From assembly GCF_032118995.1 (NCBI RefSeq), contig NC_092648.1:17822450-17886449 (forward strand): 64,000 bases of DNA. Reading direction: 5' to 3'. A program made the position numbers and the translations under genes. The notes under the pieces are model-generated. The model worked only from the letters and a program-made list of their open reading frames with translations. It had not been told where the DNA came from and searched no databases. Positions 60,401 to 64,000 of this stretch are shown here, one piece after another. Origin of the DNA: Asterias amurensis. Lineage: Eukaryota; Echinodermata; Asteroidea; Forcipulatida; Asteriidae. Position 1 is the stretch's first letter, and each line of letters begins with the position of its first letter.

Positions 60401-63400
60401 GCATTCAAGAGTTAGCATGCAAAATAATCATAAATTATATTTATATACACTAATAAACTCACTAGTAGTAGTAGAAGTCCCTTCGAAAGTTGACTCAGTT
60501 GTGGGAACTGTTGTTTGCTCTGTGTGTGAGAGAGTCAGGATTAGATGGAAATAGGTTTTGTTTCTTTTAAGTTGGGGTGGGGTAGCCCTGGCGGCCAGCA
60601 CAGAGGAATATAGCCCTATACAGGGCTAGGGTGGGGGTAAACTTCTGATGACTTAAAGCCATTATATACTTTCGGTAAACAGTATTGTCCAAGTCCCACA
60701 CTTCGTGTATCACAACTTTATATATAAAATAACAAACCTGTAAAAATTTAGGCTCAATCGGTCATCGGAGTCAGGAGAAAATAACCGGAAAACCCACTCT
60801 TGTTTCCGCGCGTTTCGCCGTGTCATGACATTATGTTTAAAATAAATCCGTAATTCTCGCTATCAAGAATTGATATTGTTTTAATGTTTTCTAAAAAAGT
60901 AAAGCATCTCATGGAACAATATTTCAAGAGAAGTATTTCACCATTACCTTCTGTAAACCCTGTAAATTATCTGTAAATCTGTGAACTTTTTTGTTTTCTG
61001 TACCGAAAGTGTATAATGGCTTTAACAGCTAATCTTTATTGGGAATTCCCAGCTCAACAGAAGTCAAAACTATTTTCTATAGTTTGCTTGAGGGAAGACT
61101 GAGGGTGGGAGGGGGTATCCAATGGGGGAAGGCCCAATTTTTTCTAAGGGGTGCACCATTGAGCAATAAACTAGACCCATGGTGCACTAAGCAGTGTATA
61201 CATGATTTTTTTCAATGGGATTTGGGGAAGGGGGGTCACTGCCTTCGAGTAGAGGCCAATTTCCTTTCCCCCTTTTTTCTCGCCCTTTTTTCTAGATGTA
61301 TCTGGATTTTTGCTGTTGGGGGCGAGGCACCTAGGGGCACTGGAACATTGTTGTTGGGGTAGGTAGGGAGGGGGCACATGCCCACGGCTCCCATTGCTTT
61401 GAGGATGGGTATAGCGCAGTAGGCCTAACAGTGAATTCTAATGCATTTTTGTGTTGTGAGTTGTAAAAAAGGGAATTTAGAACAGATTGAGTTCAGTGTT
61501 AAATTTTGGTGTTTTATCAGTTGAATCATTTACAGATTGACAAGATATCTACAGAAACATAAATAACAAACAAAAATGCTTTTACGGTTCAAACTTATTA
61601 ATGCGATGATTTAATATGCTCAAGGAGGATTCCAGAGCAAAGGCATACTTAAAAAACAAGAACCCTAAACGAATGAAATACAGAAATACTTATGGAAAAC
61701 TCACTCATGGTAGAAGTTCCAGTTGTTGGGTGAGATGTGGTTGTCTCTGTTTTGAGAGTAATAATGTATAAAAGGAAATAATTTCGGGGAATAAAAAAAT
61801 GAATTTAATGTTGGGGGTGACTTTTGACGCTTTCGGCACTCATTTTTCAATTCTTTGAGATGTTGAAATTTTTAAACATGTATTTACAAGTATTTTTAAT
61901 GTCTTGACCTGGTACATATTTTTGTTAAATTTTATTTAGAATATTTTTGCACACTGCTTTTCCAATGTGAGCAATAAAATAAATGAATGATACTTTGCGG
62001 CCGAGAGAGAATTTCTTTATAAGCTTGCCAAGTGTAGGGAGATATGACTGAAAATACCTTTTGAATTAAAGAATAAAGAAAACTCACTCTCAGTGGTGTA
62101 AGATTCATGTCATTGGGGGAGGTTCTGTTATTGTCTCTGCTTTTGATCAAAATAAGAACACAAATTTGTCAATTCTTCTGGATGTTAAAGCTTTAAACAA
62201 GGAAATAAAAGGGTATCAACGCGTTCTTCTTTCACACACAGCGCTGCCAACTTACCAACAGTGCCTGCATCGCTCGTAACGAGAAACGTTGTGCATCAAG
62301 ACTAGCATGCAGTACCCCGAAAAACAACTGGTTATAAACAGCTTCAGCTGGTTGTTATCAACCGTTTAAACACCCTCACGTGATGTGCTCTTCACCAATA
62401 GGAATAGCGAAACTGTCTGAGGTATTTATGAATGTACTTGTACAAACATTTTAAAAGTCTTTATTTAAGTATATTGACCTTGATTACTTTGCATCTAAGG
62501 GAAAATTACTTTCAAGCATATATGACAAAGAATTATCAAGAATAGAGAAAACTCACTCTCAGTGGAAGGAGATTCGGTCATTGTGTGAGCTGTTGTTGCC
62601 TCTGTTTTGAAAGTAATATTGGATAGATTTTAATTTTTTTTTTAATATCTTGTATGTATTTTTAAAATGTTTATTCGTAATATTTATGCACACTGCTGGA
62701 TGAAGATTTCATGTTGTTTGATATCAATGTGACCAATAAAAGCAAATTAATGAATGAATTAATGTAACTTTTCGTTTTTTTATTTAAAGAATAAAGATAA
62801 CTCACTCTCAGTGATAGAAGATTGAGCCGTTGTGGGAGATGATGTTGTCTCTGTTTTGATAGATCAGATGTTGGAAGCAGAGTTTGTAAAGAAATGAAGC
62901 CAAGCATTTCACACACTAGGGGATACAATTTTACACTGGACCAAACACCCGGGGCCAGTGGTTTTGGTGTTGGGTAAGTAAAATTATGACCAGACAAGTC
63001 AGAGGGTCTTGTGTTTTTCAATTGATAAGTAATACAGATACTTCAACGTGTAATATCTTAAACAGAACAGATTATATCAACATTTTGGCTTTGAGTCTGA
63101 AAAATACCTATTTTGAGTAATGAAGTATAAAAATAACCGGAAAAGACAGATGACATAAATCTTCTTTTATATGTCTTAATTAATGCAATTATATTTCAAT
63201 TAAAAACAGTTTAATGTATGTTGTCAGGACTAAGGAAGTTTTTCTCATGTTGATTCTGGTTTTGAAAACATTTTTTTCATTAAAAGATCAACAAAATGGC
63301 CATGGAGGATGAAGCATTTCAGAGTACTCATGAACGAAAAATTATAAAATGAAACAAATTTTCAAACAAAATTATAGAACAATATAAAACTCACTCTCAG

Positions 63401-63439
63401 TGGTAGAAGATTGAGTCGTTGTGGGAGATGCTGTTGTCT
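42423..63439 (-). CDS. Adhesion G-protein-coupled receptor (class B2), N-terminus off right edge
   Basis: About 27 exons on the minus strand, joined in consistent phase. In order they are Thr/Ser-rich mini-exons and a mucin-like exon (63439-59044), a linker and helical GAIN region (58141-54002), the beta-rich GAIN part (53686-51374), the GPS (50921-50810), TM1 (50296-50193), TM2 (49833-49728), TM3 (48652-48502), TM4 (47471-47402), the CW motif loop and start of TM5 (46597-46525), TM5 (45029-44944), TM6-TM7 (44282-44156), the end of TM7 (43756-43715) and a Lys-rich tail (43060-42983, 42459-42423). Diagnostic motifs are CTSNHLTNFAVLV with self-cleavage expected between L and T, FGWGFPAIVVAISVG in TM4, CWISLE, and PILGVTWFFGL in TM6. 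The freed N-terminal peptide TNFAVLV would be the tethered agonist. I cannot assign a vertebrate subfamily. The true N-terminus and any ligand-binding domains lie beyond 64000. Confidence 0.92.
42983..43060 (-). CDS. Adhesion GPCR cytoplasmic tail exon
   Basis: 78 bp, VKQAIVKKRNKIAASKDSHS then IFSRAL. Basic juxtamembrane tail, phase 0. Confidence 0.87.
43097..43446. mobile_element. TTAA family C foldback element, copy 2
   Basis: Reverse-oriented relative to 8483-8856. Shares CATGTCATGACACGGCGAAA and the TTAA boundaries; lies in an adhesion GPCR intron. Confidence 0.8.
43715..43756 (-). CDS. Adhesion GPCR TM7 end exon
   Basis: 42 bp, GLLMFLFHVVFNDE, the usual end of TM7 and helix 8 start. 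Phase 0 both sides. Confidence 0.92.
44156..44282 (-). CDS. Adhesion GPCR TM6-TM7 exon
   Basis: 127 bp, SGFKAVIVMVPILGVTWFFG then LFIIVSPDLVFLYLFVIFN. The TM6 motif is diagnostic for adhesion GPCRs. Confidence 0.95.
44944..45029 (-). CDS. Adhesion GPCR TM5 exon
   Basis: 86 bp, INLVVIFMVMHVFLTVKVNK then DKSEMDKL. Leads into intracellular loop 3. Confidence 0.92.
45689..46073. mobile_element. TTAA family A foldback element
   Basis: TTAA boundaries, CAGTGGACACTATTGGTAA and complement, central CCTCAAGTTCTAAACTTGAGG with small change. Confidence 0.87.
46100..46275. mobile_element. Short TTAA foldback element
   Basis: 176 bp. TTAAGGCGGGTTTATAGTTG against CCGATTTGAAACCGGCCTTTAA, with long inner complement around CAAGATTTCC. 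Confidence 0.75.
46525..46597 (-). CDS. Adhesion GPCR extracellular loop 2 / TM5 start exon
   Basis: 73 bp, CWISLEHGVGTLIAFIGPAY then LILV. The Cys pairs with the TM3 Cys in this class. Confidence 0.93.
46713..47068. repeat. TTAA family A, diverged copy
   Basis: TTAAAGACAGTGGACATTAT start; the right end degenerates at CAAAAGTGTCTTGATT. Confidence 0.75.
47402..47471 (-). CDS. Adhesion GPCR TM4 exon
   Basis: 70 bp, FPAIVVAISVGVSHTNYKN then ASG. Completes the family GWGxPA motif across the splice junction. Confidence 0.93.
47526..47881. mobile_element. TTAA foldback element, variant subfamily
   Basis: Ends TTAAAGGGAAGGTACACG and CGTGTACCTTCCCTTTAA are exact complements. Interior related to family A (CTTACTTGGTGTATCTCATC). 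Confidence 0.85.
47941..48187. repeat. Tandem duplication, period about 124 bp
   Basis: Two copies of CTTGTTATTTATTCTGTATC then ACAGAATAGATTTTAGAATC with few differences, in an adhesion GPCR intron. Confidence 0.85.
48502..48652 (-). CDS. Adhesion GPCR TM3 exon
   Basis: 151 bp, GLCTAVAAMLHYFFLSTFCW then MLIQGVQLYMKV. Contains the conserved TM3 Cys, the HYFFL stretch and the start of TM4 (VFGWG). Confidence 0.95.
48880..49385. repeat. Cluster of TTGCATATGCAA palindromes
   Basis: Palindromes at 48892, 49169, 49230, 49298 and 49329, embedded in irregular repeats with GTCCGGGCGGAC and ATTATGCAGCAGC. Lies in the intron between the TM2 and TM3 exons. Confidence 0.75.
49728..49833 (-). CDS. Adhesion GPCR TM2 exon
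   Basis: 106 bp, QLNSTRISILKHTAAALLI then AQIMFIVGASNLNQVD. Two in-phase donors are possible (49733 gtggat or 49727 gtaaat), differing by two codons. Confidence 0.87.
50193..50296 (-). CDS. Adhesion GPCR TM1 exon
   Basis: 104 bp, ISVVDKVALEILTNVGLAIS then ITCLILTLIILNVL. Donor gtaagc, phase 2 out. Confidence 0.92.
50810..50921 (-). CDS. Adhesion GPCR GPS exon 2 (cleavage site and tethered agonist)
   Basis: 112 bp, WSTVGVSSITEKDNKTV then ICTSNHLTNFAVLVSTRQLD. Conserved GPS Trp and Cys and the HLT autoproteolysis tripeptide are all present, so cleavage is expected to work. Confidence 0.94.
51374..51423 (-). CDS. Adhesion GPCR GPS exon 1
   Basis: 50 bp, LNATQEAKCAFLDSSG plus two bases. Supplies the first conserved GPS Cys. 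Donor GG|gtaatt, phase 2 out. Confidence 0.87.
51788..51893 (-). CDS. Adhesion GPCR GAIN exon F
   Basis: 106 bp, KTEYQVASFLVGVNLNVPTP then SELSVDITVTISISK. Typical beta strands preceding the GPS. Acceptor acatacag, donor gtaagc. Confidence 0.87.
52020..52083 (+). repeat. tRNA-derived SINE head (or tRNA pseudogene)
   Basis: A box AGCTCAATTGGTAGAGCGC and B box CGTTCGAGTCC at normal spacing, but no acceptor stem pairing, so it is not a functional tRNA. Confidence 0.6.
52702..52777 (-). CDS. Adhesion GPCR GAIN exon E
   Basis: 76 bp, TNKQASASIFYEGVKDHLP then KNITG, with an NIT sequon. Donor gtaagt, phase 1 in and 2 out. Confidence 0.83.
52873..53250. repeat. TTAA family A, diverged copy
   Basis: GGACACTATTGGTAATTACT at the left, CAATAGTGTCCAGTGTCTTTAA at the right with one end eroded. 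A further half copy lies at about 53440-53560. Confidence 0.75.
53558..53686 (-). CDS. Adhesion GPCR GAIN exon D
   Basis: 129 bp, DTTLSESVGTGSDIVMKLQQ onward to VVVIPSGVFEDS. Beta-strand rich, with two Cys (GCDSSC). Phase 1 to 1. Confidence 0.85.
54002..54113 (-). CDS. Adhesion GPCR GAIN exon C
   Basis: 112 bp, HKMLLSGVDLAFAVDSMLS and on to IRNTYV. The acceptor is ttccaaaag, chosen because the nearer cag gives a stop. Donor gtaagt. Resembles the helix before the GAIN beta sandwich. Confidence 0.8.
54893..54949 (-). CDS. Adhesion GPCR helical GAIN exon B
   Basis: 57 bp, EYMGIVNDVLSINKQYASE, phase 0 both sides. The donor gtttga is weak. Confidence 0.78.
54968..55447. repeat. Tandem repeat, period 191-192 bp, about 2.5 copies
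   Basis: CAATGTGATGGTTTGGCAGG begins at 54968, 55159 and 55351. Directly upstream of GAIN exon 54893-54949. Confidence 0.9.
55495..55798. repeat. TTAA family B, left-truncated copy
   Basis: Central CACGGTCGGCCATTTATAGG palindrome and a right end (GTGTTTCTTTAA) are present; the left end is missing. Confidence 0.75.
56206..56579. mobile_element. TTAA family A foldback element
   Basis: TTAAAGACACCGGACACTAT start and AATAGTGTCCACTGCCTAA end; the final TTAA is lost. Confidence 0.82.
56606..56797 (-). CDS. Adhesion GPCR helical GAIN exon A
   Basis: 192 bp, 64 codons, VEGANSAMEVVEGLQLVGSY onward to TEMVLE. All-helical composition fits the GAIN A subdomain. Phase 0 to 0. Confidence 0.83.
56833..57016. 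repeat. Foldback family F, copy 2
   Basis: AAAGGCCCGGTCACACAGGC start and CTGCAGTGTGACTCGGCCTTTA end. Same internal GAGCAATTCAACCAATAGAA. Confidence 0.75.
57241..57392. repeat. Foldback family G, copy 2
   Basis: GGGGTTGATTTCACAAAGAG to CTCTTTGTGAAATCGACCCC with CTAGTCCT words inside. Confidence 0.8.
57692..58000. repeat. Foldback family J, copy 1
   Basis: GTTTCAGACAGGCGCTCCAG and complement GAGCGCCTGTCTGATT; internal TTAGACGTCGATCTTGTC. Confidence 0.75.
58113..58141 (-). CDS. Adhesion GPCR micro-exon before GAIN
   Basis: 29 bp, DLTLEDAVNK with its first codon split. Acceptor ttcacag, donor gtagga. Switches from phase 1 to phase 0. Confidence 0.7.
58373..58443. repeat. 71-bp palindrome
   Basis: TCTCACATAT to ATATGTGAGA with an inner perfect 32-bp palindrome centred on GAGTTTAAACTC. 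Confidence 0.85.
58525..58590 (-). repeat. tRNA-derived SINE head
   Basis: On the minus strand TAGCTGAGTTGGTAGAGCGC and GGTTCATGTTCC give A and B boxes. Acceptor stem absent. Confidence 0.55.
58802..58944. repeat. Foldback family G, copy 3
   Basis: GGGGTGGATTTCACATAGAG to CTCTTTGTGAAATTGACC; more diverged. Confidence 0.75.
59044..59088 (-). CDS. Adhesion GPCR linker exon
   Basis: 45 bp, GNATEGVTASETTPS, with an NAT glycosylation sequon. Acceptor cttgtag, donor gtaagg, phase 1 in and 1 out. Confidence 0.75.
59272..59510. repeat. Foldback element with about 115-bp arms
   Basis: GTACAGCCATGTATTAAAT pairs with ATTTAATACATGGTTGTAC; GGTCTCGA pairs with TCGAGACC. Short loop near 59393. Confidence 0.8.
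59837..60211 (-). CDS. Adhesion GPCR longer mucin-like region, exon structure uncertain
   Basis: The frame set by upstream exons reads LTTTAAATRAESSSTQHLP and on to THETVMPSN, then meets a stop. The same frame resumes as TTTAKTSTQSKTTLKTTSK through TTSTS. Two readings are possible. In the first, a short intron from 60090 (gtatga) to 59950 (ctaccag) keeps the frame exactly. In the second, the block 60080-59985, which is Thr/Pro-rich in the next frame (TEKPTSKPRTTPPTTQT), is coding through two indels. The exit donor is at 59836, phase 1. Confidence 0.6.
60463..60519 (-). CDS. Adhesion GPCR mucin-like exon
   Basis: 57 bp, QTTVPTTESTFEGTSTTT, phase 1 in and 1 out. Acceptor cacacacag, donor gtgagt. 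Confidence 0.72.
60653..61025. mobile_element. TTAA family C foldback element, copy 3
   Basis: TTAAAGCCATTATATACTTT with mirrored right end, TTAA on both sides. Interior matches the other copies. Confidence 0.82.
61705..61746 (-). CDS. Adhesion GPCR mucin-like mini-exon (copy 5)
   Basis: 42 bp, TTTSHPTTGTSTM, phase 1 in and 1 out, same acceptor and donor words as the other copies. Confidence 0.72.
   Translation of the reverse strand, partial: RQPHLTQQLELLP
62088..62136 (-). pseudogene. Degenerate mini-exon (copy 4)
   Basis: Clearly the same module with intact splice signals, but 49 bp long. One extra codon and one extra base shift the frame, and TGA occurs in the inherited frame after TITEPPPMT. 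If included it would end the protein, so it is presumably skipped. Confidence 0.65.
62557..62601 (-). CDS. Adhesion GPCR mucin-like mini-exon (copy 3)
   Basis: 45 bp, ATTAHTMTESPSTE. Same splice layout (aaaacag acceptor, gtgagt donor, symmetric phase 1). Confidence 0.72.
62806..62850 (-). CDS. Adhesion GPCR mucin-like mini-exon (copy 2)
   Basis: 45 bp, TTSSPTTAQSSITE. Same splice sites and phase as copy 1, near-identical sequence. Confidence 0.75.
63395..63439 (-). CDS. Adhesion GPCR mucin-like mini-exon (copy 1)
   Basis: 45 bp, TTASPTTTQSSTTE plus split codon. Acceptor aaaacag, donor gtgagt, phase 1 in and 1 out, so it can be gained or lost without frame change. Confidence 0.75.
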
Positions 63440-63751
63440 CTGTTTTGAGAGTAAGATCAGATAGTTGGAAGCTAGGTTTGCAAAGAAAACTAAAGCACTT
63501 GGAAGGTGAAAGGAGGGGAGGATAAATACATATCTAGGCTTGGCTGCTTAATCTGAACCAGGAATACTGTTGGTGTTACTGCAGCTCAATCAGCTCCATG
63601 TCAAATGACATGCAACTGCTTAGAGTCGATGCAAGAGACACGATGGGCAGGGCCAAGTGGAGGTGAGCCATAGGGAGAAAGCAGGCCAACCCAGAACAGA
63701 GTGGACATCAGCCTTAATACCGACATGATGAATCAATGACAAAATATGTTA

Positions 63752-64000
63752 CACCCATTCAGACAGGCGCTCCAGAGTCGCGCCGAACCAAATTCTGAAT
63801 TACATGAAAAGTTTGACATCTTTAAAGTTAGGAGTGACTGGACGCGCTAGAAGTTGAAAGATCGACTCTGGAGTGCCTTGGTTTCAGACGTCGATCTTGT
63901 CATGAGCCAAGCCACTGTAAATGTTATGTGAAGTTCACCTGTCTCAAAACAAAAAGTTATTTGGGTCGACCTAGGGTCGCTCGCTAATCTATTTGGTTTG
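63752..64000. repeat. Foldback family J, copy 2 (cut by window end)
   Basis: CATTCAGACAGGCGCTCCAG and the same GACGTCGATCTTGTCATGAG interior; the right arm begins at the window edge. Confidence 0.75.

Overview
This is a eukaryotic, animal (metazoan) window. Genes are split into short exons with GT-AG introns, overall composition is AT-rich, and introns and spacers are packed with small inverted-repeat (MITE-like) elements and tRNA-derived SINE fragments. Gene content (a MAP4K kinase, CRIPT, TMEM179 and an adhesion GPCR) and the protein style suggest a non-vertebrate deuterostome. My best guess is an echinoderm, possibly a sea star, but that is inference and not a match I could test.

Layout. 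(1) About 697-12986, minus strand: the 5' half of a germinal-centre kinase gene (MAP4K3/MAP4K5 type). Four exons join in phase into 137 residues, from the initiator Met to the HRDIK catalytic loop, and the gene runs off the left edge. (2) 14389-16621, plus strand: complete CRIPT in five exons, 100 aa, ending in the PDZ ligand QTSV. It is head-to-head with the kinase across 1.4 kb. (3) 23237-34125, minus strand: a TMEM179-family four-pass membrane protein. Four shared exons are followed by two alternative last exons (25869-25997 and 23237-23365). Both have 129 coding bases, the same entry phase, and related but distinct last membrane helices and tails. (4) About 42423 (perhaps 39209) to past 63439, minus strand: an adhesion GPCR. 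From the N-terminal side it has Thr/Ser-rich mucin-like mini-exons (one broken), a GAIN domain, a GPS cleavage site (HL|T), seven membrane helices and a short tail. Its N-terminus runs off the right edge.

The rest is mostly repeats. At least three families of about 350-390 bp foldback elements sit in TTAA targets. One pair of about 365 bp elements, rich in TATCGCGATA, has 10-bp target duplications. A 484-bp hAT-like MITE has perfect 33-bp terminal repeats and a perfect 8-bp duplication. A 935-bp nested palindrome lies in kinase intron 1. There is a 61-bp tandem array at about 21.1-21.7 kb. I saw no prokaryotic, CRISPR or organellar signal. The strongest biological novelty is the duplicated terminal exon of TMEM179. 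The strongest structural novelties are the nested foldback element and the decaying mucin mini-exon array.
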